Source: Paenibacillus whitsoniae (GTDB lineage Bacteria > Bacillota > Bacilli > Paenibacillales > NBRC-103111). Taken from it: a DNA stretch of 42,849 nt. The notes under the pieces are model-generated. The model ran no database searches. It saw nothing but the letters and a program-made list of their open reading frames with translations, and was not told the origin of the DNA. Both the position numbers and the translations under genes were made by a program. Below, in pieces: positions 24,033 to 31,576 of this stretch. The stretch covers positions 1 to 42,849 of the forward strand of contig NZ_RXHU01000072.1 of assembly GCF_003955665.1 (NCBI RefSeq), given 5' to 3'. The number at the start of each line of letters is the position of its first letter. The first letter of the stretch is position 1.

Positions 24033-25349
24033 TTAATCAAGCAACCTTATTTCGGCGGCTTTGACATGGCAGGGCAGCTGCTCGTATGTTCCCAGCTCTT
24101 GTATGATAGGATAGATGTCCTTCAATGCCTCTTTACTCAATCGTCCGATGGTCGATACCTTGACCATGTCCTTGGACGTCACCCCCGAGAAAGCTCTAGC
24201 AAAATGGTTTGTCGGCAGCACGGCTGTAATGCCAATCCCGTAGTTCGCCGCCGAAAAGGGCGTGTAGGCGCCGATCAGAATTTCGCCTGCGTTGGTAATA
24301 CGGCTTAAAGCGAGCTCCTCATGGTCTTGATCACAGACAAGCATCGCATGTTCCGGTGCGAACCAATTGATAAAATCAAAAGCTTGGTCCCTATCCGCTG
24401 CTACAACAATCGCTCCTTTGCCACCAACACCAAAAACTTGCTTCAAGTATTGCCTTCGCTTTTCCTCGACCTCCTCGATATAGGTCCACAGGAGTGCCTC
24501 AACCTTGCGGGCAAGATCAGCCGAGGTGGTGACCAGAACGGAAGAAGAATCAGGCCCATGCTCACCTTCGTTCAATAGATCGTATGCGACCTGACGCGGA
24601 TCGGCCGTTTCATCTGCGAAAATAAGACACTCTGTCGGGCCGATGCCCAGCACGCTCTTTTTACCGTACGTCATGGCTACGCTCATGGCCGCTGCAATAC
24701 CGCCCGGCCCCGGTCCAAAAATCCCATCAACCTCGGGAATGGATGCTGTCCCTTGGGCAAAGCCTGCAATAATCGACACGCCGTTGCCGATCACGAATTC
24801 GTCCGCCCCTGAAAGCTTGGCAGCCGCTATCGTTCCTTCGTCTCCCCGTCCATTTGGCAGTGGAGGCATTCCCACCACGATGTTGGGAACACCTGCCGTT
24901 TTGGCCGCCACTACCAGCATAATTGCCGTAGAAACTAACGGCCCTTTTCTAGCCGGGATCCAGATGCCAACTGAATCCAAAGGAACCACCTTTTCACCAA
25001 TGACCGTGCCAGGTCTCATCTCCTTTTCCCAGGTTGTCGGTAACATGGCTCTATTCGCGTCTCGTACATTTCCAATTGCTTGTTCGATCGCCGCGCGCAA
25101 TGAGGGCGTGAGCGAAGCTACGCTAGCTTCAACCTCCTCCTTGGAGAGAACCAATTCGGCCACATCCACCTTATCGTACTGCGCGGTTAGCCTTCTGATC
25201 CCTTCATCCCCCGTGCGGGCCACCTCGTCAAAAATCGATAAAACCCCGTTTAACACCTCACGGGTAAACAGCGTTTTGTGTTTGTTGAAACGCTTGTTCA
25301 GCAACTCGCTCTGCTCGGGAATGCTAAATACAAGATTTGAACTTTGCAT
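24033..25349 (-). CDS. hisD: HisD-family dehydrogenase (histidinol dehydrogenase paralogue)
   Basis: 438 residues, family length. Conserved are GIWIPARKG, GIGPTECLIFADE and the catalytic base pair Glu333-His334 in FAPEH. By recalled alignment to E. coli HisD, the zinc ligand Gln259 becomes Glu261, Asp360 becomes Asn369 and substrate-binding His367 becomes Ala376. His264 and His428 match the remaining His ligands. The fold and dehydrogenase chemistry are clear, but the substrate may not be histidinol. The start is ATG 25349 with AAAGGAGG 10 bases upstream. No other his gene is adjacent. The leader carries a His-codon attenuator, which argues that expression follows histidine supply. Confidence 0.82.
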   Translation of the reverse strand: MQSSNLVFSIPEQSELLNKRFNKHKTLFTREVLNGVLSIFDEVARTGDEGIRRLTAQYDKVDVAELVLSKEEVEASVASLTPSLRAAIEQAIGNVRDANRAMLPTTWEKEMRPGTVIGEKVVPLDSVGIWIPARKGPLVSTAIMLVVAAKTAGVPNIVVGMPPLPNGRGDEGTIAAAKLSGADEFVIGNGVSIIAGFAQGTASIPEVDGIFGPGPGGIAAAMSVAMTYGKKSVLGIGPTECLIFADETADPRQVAYDLLNEGEHGPDSSSVLVTTSADLARKVEALLWTYIEEVEEKRRQYLKQVFGVGGKGAIVVAADRDQAFDFINWFAPEHAMLVCDQDHEELALSRITNAGEILIGAYTPFSAANYGIGITAVLPTNHFARAFSGVTSKDMVKVSTIGRLSKEALKDIYPIIQELGTYEQLPCHVKAAEIRLLD

Positions 25350-25376
25350 CTGTTTCTGCCTCCTTTTTTTTGCAAA

Positions 25377-25418
25377 CAAAAAGAGCCATGCAGGATAAAA
25401 AAATACCTACATGACTCT
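25377..25418 (-). terminator. Attenuator terminator in the hisD leader
   Basis: Minus strand: AGAGTCATGTAGG (25406-25418), an AT-only loop, CCTGCATGGCTCT (25382-25394) and TTTTTG. All 13 pairs form, two as G-U. It lies before the hisD start and after the leader peptide, so it must be read through for hisD expression. Confidence 0.85.
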
Positions 25419-25493
25419 TATCTTTCAAGTCCGCAGGTATAAACGCCAATAAGCGCTTGTACCTACGGAAATAATTCCGTCATACAAACGCTT
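25403..25493 (-). ncRNA. Alternative hairpins of the hisD attenuator
   Basis: Segments in order of transcription. 1: AAGCGTTTGTA (25483-25493), starting inside the leader stop codon. 2: GTAGGTACAAGCGCTT (25451-25466). 3: GGCGTTTATACCTGCGGACTT (about 25427-25447). 4: GAGTCATGTAGGTAT (25403-25417). Segment 1 pairs with 2, 2 with 3, 3 with 4, and 4 with the 3' half of the terminator. If 1:2 forms, 3:4 can form and block the terminator; if 1 is masked, 2:3 forms and frees 4 for termination. The pairings are read directly from the sequence; the switch is inferred. Confidence 0.7.
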
Positions 25494-25542
25494 ACCTATG
25501 ATGATGAGAGGATCGATTTAGCTTGTAAAGGGAAACGCTCAT
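25492..25542 (-). CDS. Histidine-rich leader peptide of the hisD attenuator
   Basis: 16 codons, MSVSLYKLNRSSHHHR, with three consecutive His codons (CAT CAT CAT, 25498-25506) next to the end. GGAGG lies 8 bases before the ATG. The stop codon overlaps the first hairpin segment. A ribosome stalled at the His codons would leave that segment free, while one at the stop would cover it. This is the geometry of ribosome-mediated attenuation by histidine. It is too short for usual gene finders. Confidence 0.75.
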   Translation of the reverse strand: MSVSLYKLNRSSHHHR

Positions 25543-25573
25543 TGGAATATCCTCCTGCGGATGACTTGGACCT

Positions 25574-25602
25574 ATTATAAATTCCAAAAATCCCCTTGTA
25601 AA
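25574..25602 (-). promoter_or_regulatory. Promoter of the hisD leader transcript
   Basis: Minus strand: TTTACA (25597-25602), 17 bases, TATAAT (25574-25579). Transcription would begin near 25567, about 25 bases before the leader peptide ATG. Confidence 0.8.
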
Positions 25603-25621
25603 GATGGTTTCGGATGTTGGC

Positions 25622-26329
25622 CTAGCACCTCACATATTTACGCTTAAAACCGAGCTGCCCTCGAGCCGCTGCTTTTTGAATATTGTCGGAAGCGTTTAAG
25701 AATTTGCTTTTTTTCTTATCACCCTGGACTTCTACGGGACCGACTGCCCGTGCTGTCTCGACCGCCCGTTCATGGAGCGGAGAAAATGATGTCGCCACAG
25801 TGAAGATAAAGTTATTCATCGCGTATTTGGTTCGTTCCGGCGCATCATGAATCGTATCTTGTACAAGCGTAAGCATCTCGGACAATTTACTTTCGTCAAA
25901 TTCGCGGTCCGGGCGGCTGCCCAACAGCCAGCAATAACAGCTCCACCCCGCTGACATGCTCAGCTCTTTGCCGCTTGCCATCCATCGATCGGCAACAGCT
26001 TGCGCAATATCCGTTTCCGCTAACGTTACAGCAACAACATAGTCGGACAGCATATAAAAATAAGCGCCCTCGATCCACCGCTCAAAGTCCGCTTCCGTCA
26101 TGGCTTTCGGATCTGCGATGATGCCGGCAAAGTACATCGCGTCGTAGTTCCCTGTGGCATAAAGCTGCTCGGCCAATGGCTGATTATGCTTGATTTGTTT
26201 TGACATCGGCTTCATCGCACCTGTCGCTACGCCAAAAAGCGGCTCGTGCGCACCGTTGGATATGTACATTTTCTTAAGTCGTTCCTTGCCGAGACTTTCG
26301 AGTTCTTGCATAACGGCTTCTATTTGCAT
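25622..26329 (-). CDS. AlkD-like DNA alkylation repair protein
   Basis: 235 residues of all-helical HEAT-like repeats: AVMQELESLGKERLKKMYISNGA at the start, GVATGAMKPMSKQIK, YFAGIIADPKAM, and the WCYCWLLG-like stretch near 130. The C-terminal part with FSPLHERAVETARAVGPVEV and KYVRC matches the DNA alkylation repair family subgroup common in Bacillales. Family members are glycosylases for N3/N7-alkylpurines or structure-binding relatives; activity is not proven here. The start is ATG 26329, after GGGGG about 10 bases upstream; the frame is open 23 codons further without a site. Followed directly by the hisD leader promoter. Confidence 0.8.
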   Translation of the reverse strand: MQIEAVMQELESLGKERLKKMYISNGAHEPLFGVATGAMKPMSKQIKHNQPLAEQLYATGNYDAMYFAGIIADPKAMTEADFERWIEGAYFYMLSDYVVAVTLAETDIAQAVADRWMASGKELSMSAGWSCYCWLLGSRPDREFDESKLSEMLTLVQDTIHDAPERTKYAMNNFIFTVATSFSPLHERAVETARAVGPVEVQGDKKKSKFLNASDNIQKAAARGQLGFKRKYVRC

Positions 26330-26437
26330 GATGTAAACGGCCCCCTTTCCTGAATACTTGCAAGCGCAGCCAAATAGGCCGCAGCAATGAACGCTCACTG
26401 CTCCAGCCTATCTATGGCGCGTAATTATTTCCTTTTC

Positions 26438-26866
26438 CTACTCATGCTTCTCCGCATACTTCTTGAAGTTATCCAAAATCGCCTGCCATCCGGCCTGCTG
26501 CATCTCCGGCGCATTCTGACTTTCCGCCTCGAACGACTCGACGACCCGTGTCGCGCTGCCTTCGCGAATAAAGTCAATCTTTACCTTCCGGCCGTCACCA
26601 ATCGTGTAAGCAATGTGTTCATGAGGACGAACATCATCATAAACACCGCCGAAGTCGAAGCCAAAGCTGCCGTCCTTTGCTTCCATACGCGAGGAAAAGC
26701 TGCCTCCGACTCTCAGATCATTCTCAGCACGAGGCGTATGCCAATCCGGGGATGCACTATTCCATTGGATAATGTGATGCGGCTCTGTCCAATACGTCCA
26801 TACGTTTTCAACAGGGCTTTGAATCAACGCTTCTACCTTCAGAATTGCCGGTTTGCCAGTTTCCAT
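26438..26866 (-). CDS. SRPBCC/AHSA1 family protein
   Basis: 142 residues from the ATG at 26866, set by AAAGGAGG 8 bases upstream (15 in-frame codons before it lack a site). It shows the AHSA1/START-like helix-grip pattern: VEALIQSPVENVWTYWTEPHHIIQWN at the N-terminus, GGSFSSRMEAKDG in the middle, and the long C-terminal helix MQQAGWQAILDNFKKYAEK. Such proteins bind hydrophobic ligands; no specific ligand or role is known. It lies upstream of the AlkD-like gene in the same direction, with a gap of about 110 bases. Confidence 0.85.
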   Translation of the reverse strand: METGKPAILKVEALIQSPVENVWTYWTEPHHIIQWNSASPDWHTPRAENDLRVGGSFSSRMEAKDGSFGFDFGGVYDDVRPHEHIAYTIGDGRKVKIDFIREGSATRVVESFEAESQNAPEMQQAGWQAILDNFKKYAEKHE

Positions 26867-26964
26867 GCCTGCAGCCTCCTTTAAGATCTTCCTTCTATTC
26901 TTGTCCATCATACCATAAGTTCAATCTTGGGTAATCCTTCCATTCTCACTATCAGCCAATCTAA

Positions 26965-26999
26965 CAAAAAAAGAGCCAAAGCAAAATGCCGGCTCTTTT
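26965..26999 (-). terminator. Terminator at the end of the glycerophosphate operon
   Basis: Minus strand: AAGAGCC, loop, GGCTCTT and seven T, directly after the stop of the GDPD at 27003. Confidence 0.85.
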
Positions 27000-27002
27000 C
27001 CG

Positions 27003-27707
27003 TTATTTAGATGCAAATACGCCCGCCCATCGCTCCAGCTCATTCGTGCAAGCCCAAATGTGCGGGTAACGCGAGCGCAAATTCTGCATATCCGCTTCGT
27101 CGTCAATCGTCCAGGCAATCAATTGGATGCCTTCTTCACTGCAACGATGAGCGAACTCGTCCGTTAAATAAATATGCTTGACGGAGACGTACTTCGCGCG
27201 AATCTCACGAGCGAGTGGGAATACGGCCGGCGTCGCACCGTAAAGCACAAGCCCCAGCTCGAGGCTGTCGGACAGCTCCCTCATGCGAATCACCGAGTAA
27301 TGGTCGAACGAAGTAACGAATACCTGATCCTGCACCCCCGCAGCTTGAATGGTGGCAAGCACTTGCGCCTCCAACCCAGGGTACAGCGTCCCGCTCTGCT
27401 TCAGCTCAATGTCGACCTGAGCCCGGCCTTTGGCCAAGAGCAGCACTTCCTCCAGCGTCGGAACCAGCTGCCCGCCGCCCGCATCCAGCTCACGGATTTG
27501 CGCAAACGTAAAGTCCGCAACGTTCCCGGTCCCGTTCGTCGTCCGGTTCACAGTCGTATCGTGAATGACGACAGGGACACCGTCCCGTGTTAGTTGAACG
27601 TCGAGCTCCAGATGACTGTAATTCAAATCTAAAGCGGCCTGAAAAGAGGCCAGTGTATTCTCCGGATATTTCTTCGGGTAGCCTCTGTGTGCAAGTCCAG
27701 TGATCAT
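27003..27707 (-). CDS. Cytoplasmic glycerophosphodiester phosphodiesterase
   Basis: 234 residues, a single GDPD TIM barrel without signal peptide. Catalytic and metal motifs are LAHRGYPKKYPENTLASF (His-Arg pair and Glu), LELDVQLTRDGVPVVIHD (acidic pair, second His) and VDIELK. It releases glycerol-3-phosphate from deacylated phospholipids. The start is ATG 27707, with GGAGGTGG upstream; the open frame extends 23 codons further without support. It is the last gene of the ABC transporter/GDPD operon, 82 bases after the lipoprotein, and is followed by a strong terminator. Confidence 0.88.
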   Translation of the reverse strand: MITGLAHRGYPKKYPENTLASFQAALDLNYSHLELDVQLTRDGVPVVIHDTTVNRTTNGTGNVADFTFAQIRELDAGGGQLVPTLEEVLLLAKGRAQVDIELKQSGTLYPGLEAQVLATIQAAGVQDQVFVTSFDHYSVIRMRELSDSLELGLVLYGATPAVFPLAREIRAKYVSVKHIYLTDEFAHRCSEEGIQLIAWTIDDEADMQNLRSRYPHIWACTNELERWAGVFASK

Positions 27708-27789
27708 ATCGAGATGTCCACCTCCGGTTATAGTGAGTACCTCACCATCATAACGCAAATTGGGACAACCGACCACTACATCGATCCGC

Positions 27790-28938
27790 CTACTCGCGCC
27801 ATGGCAAAATATGAATACGGTCCAGCGCGTAGGTCGAAGACGTCATGTACTTCGTTGCGCCGGATTCGAACAAGATATGTAAGTCCCCGCTACGTTCAAA
27901 AATGCCTTCCGCCATGGGAGGAACGACCATCTTTTTCCCCTTATCCTTGCTGTCCAGGAACCAGACGGGCACTTCGGCTTGCCCCACTTTTACCGTCGCG
28001 TGCGGTGCTTCCGATGCCGTATGCTTGTAACGGGTGATGTCGCTGATGCTGTTTCTGCCGTATGACTGACTGAGCCACACGCCATCCGCATTCAGGTACA
28101 TCCCCTGCACACTGTCCGGCAGTGACAGGATGAGGTCCGGTGTCAAGGCGGAGCCCGCCTTCTCTCCCTTCAGAGCTACCGGCATATCCGTGGCAGGGTC
28201 CAGCTTGTAGCCGACTGCCCACGCTTTATGCTCTTTCCCATCCCGATTCGTCAAATAGTGCGAAGCATCTGTCGGATAGCTGGTGCCTTGTGCAAATTCA
28301 CCCGCCCAAAGCACACCGTCGGCATAAGCATTGAACGAAGCTCTCGTACCGGTTGAGACAAGGCCCTTGAACACAAGTTTGCCGGTCTCCCCCGCTTGCA
28401 GCAGATCGTCTTTCGGAAAATAGTACAGATTGCCGTCTGAAGAAAGCCAGACATATCGGGAGGAAACGGCAACCCCGCCAGCATGGCCTGTGTAAGGCGT
28501 CGCAGCATCCTTATACAATTCGAGCGCTTTCACAAGCTTGCCGCTCCCCGCATCCACCACGGTCAGAAGTCCCGATTTGCCCTCTTCCCGATAATGGGAG
28601 ATGACGATCCAGTTCTTCTCCTCCACATAGGCCATGCCTTGCGGAATTGCATTTTGCTTGAGTGCCGGAATAATCGGCCCTTGCTTGCTTTGCGCCAGAA
28701 AATCTTTGATTTCCGGCATATCCACGCGAATCTTAATTCCCGCTTCTTCCTGGGTAATTCCCGCCAATGCGTTCACCTGCTTCGCTGTGGGTTCCGTCGC
28801 TTTAGGCGGGGCAGTAGGAGAAACGGAAGGGGCAGCACTCGCTTGCACCACGGCCGTTTCCCGCTTCTGACAGCCCGCCCCGGTCAGTGCAATTAATCCC
28901 GCTGCAAGGACAACGCAAGAGAGCTGGGCGATTCTCAT
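27790..28938 (-). CDS. Lipoprotein with predicted beta-propeller-like domain
   Basis: 382 residues. A lipoprotein signal with lipobox LTGAGC (Cys23) and a Ser/Pro/Ala-rich linker (about 30-55) precede a beta-rich domain with repeated strands such as GMAYVEEKNWIVISHY, GLLTVVDAGSGKLVKAL and YVWLSSDGNLYYF, suggesting a propeller. No characterised family is recognised. Its ATG overlaps the stop of the upstream GDPD gene (ATGA), so it is part of the glycerophosphate operon. Residence on the outer face of the membrane suggests a role in substrate capture or sensing, inferred from context only. Confidence 0.78.
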   Translation of the reverse strand: MRIAQLSCVVLAAGLIALTGAGCQKRETAVVQASAAPSVSPTAPPKATEPTAKQVNALAGITQEEAGIKIRVDMPEIKDFLAQSKQGPIIPALKQNAIPQGMAYVEEKNWIVISHYREEGKSGLLTVVDAGSGKLVKALELYKDAATPYTGHAGGVAVSSRYVWLSSDGNLYYFPKDDLLQAGETGKLVFKGLVSTGTRASFNAYADGVLWAGEFAQGTSYPTDASHYLTNRDGKEHKAWAVGYKLDPATDMPVALKGEKAGSALTPDLILSLPDSVQGMYLNADGVWLSQSYGRNSISDITRYKHTASEAPHATVKVGQAEVPVWFLDSKDKGKKMVVPPMAEGIFERSGDLHILFESGATKYMTSSTYALDRIHILPWRE

Positions 28939-29687
28939 TTTTTCACCTCTGCGGACACACCCTGGTCGGCCAGGATGTCACGCAGCCGGCCAGGGTAATC
29001 CGTAATAATGCCCGAAGCGCCGTAGGCAATCGCCTTTCTCAATCTTTTCTCATCGTTAATGGTGTATGGGTACACTTCGATGCCCTTGCTCTTCGCTTCG
29101 CGGATCTCTTCGCGGTTAATGCGTTTGAAGTTCGGATGCAAGGAGTACACTGGTACGCCGAGCCCCGTCGCCAAATTCACATGGCTTCCCGGATTAAAAT
29201 CATACAGAAGCCCGATCTTCGTCTCCGGTAAAAGAAGCTTCAGGAACATCAAGCTTTTATGATCGAAAGAGGAGACAACGACATTGTGCACGCGGTCCTT
29301 CTTCTTCATTAGCTCGACAAGCGCCGGCTCCAGCTTCCGATCGTACGAATCTTTGATCTCTACGTTGATCATGATGTCGGGAGGCACAAGGTCGAACACC
29401 TCTTCGAGCGTCGGAATCCGTTCCCCTTCAAAGCGCGTATCGAACCAACGGCCCGCATCCGCCTGCTTCAACTCGGCAAGCGTCATCTCATGGACGACGC
29501 CTTTCCGATCTGTTGTGCGATCAATCGTAAAATCATGAATCACGATAATTTCGCCGTCCTGCGATAAATGGATATCAAGCTCAATGGCATCGCAGCCTTG
29601 CTCAAGACCGAGGCGGAAAGCGGCTAGCGTATTTTCAGGAGCTTCTCCTTTGGCTCCGCGATGAGCGATGACTAATGGTTGGTTCAT
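28935..29687 (-). CDS. Cytoplasmic glycerophosphodiester phosphodiesterase (UgpQ-like)
   Basis: 250 residues. Motifs are IAHRGAKGEAPENTLAAF, IELDIHLSQDGEIIVIHD, INVEIK and SFDHKSLMFLK, the full GDPD set. The lack of a signal peptide and its position 20 bases after the second permease gene fit UgpQ, which hydrolyses imported glycerophosphodiesters. GAGGAGG precedes the ATG. It overlaps the lipoprotein gene by 4 bases. Confidence 0.9.
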   Translation of the reverse strand: MNQPLVIAHRGAKGEAPENTLAAFRLGLEQGCDAIELDIHLSQDGEIIVIHDFTIDRTTDRKGVVHEMTLAELKQADAGRWFDTRFEGERIPTLEEVFDLVPPDIMINVEIKDSYDRKLEPALVELMKKKDRVHNVVVSSFDHKSLMFLKLLLPETKIGLLYDFNPGSHVNLATGLGVPVYSLHPNFKRINREEIREAKSKGIEVYPYTINDEKRLRKAIAYGASGIITDYPGRLRDILADQGVSAEVKK

Positions 29688-29706
29688 AGGTTCCGTGCCT
29701 CCTCAA

Positions 29707-30537
29707 TTATTTAAATGTCGAATTGGCCATGGCAGCCACAATGTATTTTTGCGCGAAAATAAACAACACGACGATTGGCAAAATAATCAGGATGCTTGCA
29801 GACATGATGATGTGCATGTTCAAAGCTTCGTCGCCGGCAATCGAGTCGCGCATCATGGAGATCCCGACAGTCAAGACGCGCATTTTGTTGGAGTTCGTCA
29901 TAATGAGCGGCCAGAAGTACGCGTTCCAGCTGCTGATAAAGCTGATGACAGCCAGCGTCGAGACCGTCGGCATCGCCATCGGTGTCAATATTTTATACAG
30001 CACCTGGAACCGGCTTGCGCCGTCAACCTTCGCCGCCTCGATCACATCGTTATTAATGGAGCGGAACATTTGGCGAAGCAGGAAGATACCGTACGCGGAA
30101 GCGGCATGCGGGATAATCAGCGCGTAGTACGTATTGATCCAGTTCAGTTTGGACATCAGGACATAGACGGGTACGAAGACAACTTGCTCCGGAACGATAA
30201 GGGCCGCAAGCACGAGGGCGAATAACTTATCTCTGCCCGGAAACGTTCCCTTGGAGAATGCGTAGGCCGCCATAAGTCCGATATTGATCTGCAAGAAGAC
30301 AATGCCCACCGTTTGAACAACCGTGTTAATCGTAAAGCGGTAGAATGGAAAGGCTTTAAAGGCAGCGGCAAAGTTGCCCCACATCGCCTTCTCCGGCCAA
30401 AACGTCGGCGATGCCAGTCGGAGCTCCGACGGCGCTTTTAATGCGGTAATCACCATCCAGTAAATAGGAAAAAACATAACCAGCGTAATAAGAATAGCGA
30501 CAGCGACCCGGGTAGTATGCAGCAGCGGATTTTTCAT
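29707..30537 (-). CDS. ABC transporter permease, UgpE/MalG type
   Basis: 276 residues with six predicted TM segments (LLHTTRVAVAILITLVMFFP at the start) and the EAA loop DVIEAAKVDGASRFQVLYKILTPMAMP. Carbohydrate-uptake-1 family inner-membrane subunit. The start is ATG 30537 (GGGAG six bases upstream); the frame extends 15 codons further upstream, overlapping the previous gene. It lies 10 bases after the UgpA-like permease. Together with the neighbouring GDPDs and GlpP this points to glycerol-3-phosphate or glycerophosphodiester import; a sugar substrate is not excluded. Confidence 0.88.
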   Translation of the reverse strand: MKNPLLHTTRVAVAILITLVMFFPIYWMVITALKAPSELRLASPTFWPEKAMWGNFAAAFKAFPFYRFTINTVVQTVGIVFLQINIGLMAAYAFSKGTFPGRDKLFALVLAALIVPEQVVFVPVYVLMSKLNWINTYYALIIPHAASAYGIFLLRQMFRSINNDVIEAAKVDGASRFQVLYKILTPMAMPTVSTLAVISFISSWNAYFWPLIMTNSNKMRVLTVGISMMRDSIAGDEALNMHIIMSASILIILPIVVLFIFAQKYIVAAMANSTFK

Positions 30538-30547
30538 TTTCTTCTCC

Positions 30548-31492
30548 CTACCCCTCGTAATGAACTTTCTTCTTGGACACATACATTTGAAGCATGGTCA
30601 GCAAAATGATAATGAAGAAGAAGATAATGACCAGTGCGGAAGCACGGCCTGTTTTGAAGTCTGTAAAGGCCATTTCGTAAATCCAGTACACCATCGCTTT
30701 GGTCGACTCCAGCGGTCCGCCGTTCGTGATAACGTCAACGGATTGGAAGACCTGCATCGAAGAAATGAAGTGCGTCACTACCAGGAATAACGTTGTCGGC
30801 GATAGCAGCGGCACCGTGATTTTCCAGAATTGCGTCCACTTCGATGCACCGTCGATACCGGAAGCCTCATAATATTCAAGCGGAATGCTTCTTAGGCCGG
30901 AGATGAAAATGATCATCGTAAAGCCGACGCCCTTCCATACCGCGACCGCAACCAGCACCCACAGCGCTGTCTTCGTATTAGTGAGCCATTGAATCGGTTC
31001 GAGACCCAGCCATGTCATAATGCTGTTCATCAGCCCGTAATGGCCGTTGAAGATCCAGAGGAAGATCATTGAGACGATAACCATGGAGACGTAGTGCGGC
31101 ATGAAAATGACGGCCCGCATGAAATTAAACGTGCGTGAAGCATAGTTGAACAACAGGGCAAGCAGCAAACCCAGACCCAGCGTCAGTACAACGTCCGCAA
31201 CCGTATACGTGAAGGTCACTTGCAGCACTTTATAGAAGGTCTTGCTGTGAATCAAATATTCATAGTTATCGAACCCGATGAATTTCTTCGTCGGCTTCGT
31301 CATATTCCAGTTTGTAAAGCTGATAAACAGCGAGTTGACTAATGGATAATAAATAAAAACAGCCAAGATCACCAATGCCGGAACAGCAAACGAAAAATCT
31401 TTCAAATAGTCTCCCCATCGGGAACGGGAGCGTGTGGTCACGATATCGCCGACTTTGTGGTGGAGCTGGCTCTGCCTTTTGTCTGTATTCAT
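30548..31492 (-). CDS. ABC transporter permease, UgpA/MalF type
   Basis: 314 residues, six TM segments (FSFAVPALVILAVFIYYPLVNSLF first) and the EAA loop EYYEASGIDGASKWTQFWKITVPLLSP. Partner of the UgpE-like permease. AAAGGGG precedes the ATG. An intergenic stem-loop separates it from the binding protein gene. The operon carries no ATPase gene, so a shared MsmX/UgpC-type ATPase elsewhere would energise it, the usual Firmicute arrangement. Confidence 0.9.
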   Translation of the reverse strand: MNTDKRQSQLHHKVGDIVTTRSRSRWGDYLKDFSFAVPALVILAVFIYYPLVNSLFISFTNWNMTKPTKKFIGFDNYEYLIHSKTFYKVLQVTFTYTVADVVLTLGLGLLLALLFNYASRTFNFMRAVIFMPHYVSMVIVSMIFLWIFNGHYGLMNSIMTWLGLEPIQWLTNTKTALWVLVAVAVWKGVGFTMIIFISGLRSIPLEYYEASGIDGASKWTQFWKITVPLLSPTTLFLVVTHFISSMQVFQSVDVITNGGPLESTKAMVYWIYEMAFTDFKTGRASALVIIFFFIIILLTMLQMYVSKKKVHYEG

Positions 31493-31523
31493 GGCCTATC
31501 CCCTTTCACATCTCCAAAGAACT

Positions 31524-31555
31524 GCCGTGCAGAGAGCCTTCGCCTTCTGCACGAC
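31524..31555 (-). other. Intercistronic stem-loop between binding protein and permease genes
   Basis: Minus strand: GTCGTGCAGA, a 12-base loop, TCTGCACGGC, a 10-bp stem with no T tract. Such hairpins after binding-protein genes often protect the upstream mRNA, so the binding protein is made in excess. Confidence 0.6.
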
Positions 31556-31576
31556 ATGCCCGCTGGCAGCTTGCCT

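Noticed and set aside
25377..25602. T-box riboswitch before hisD
   Set aside because: The conserved T-box sequence (GGGTGGNACCGCG type) and a specifier-loop AGTA arrangement are absent; a leader peptide with His codons explains the region better.
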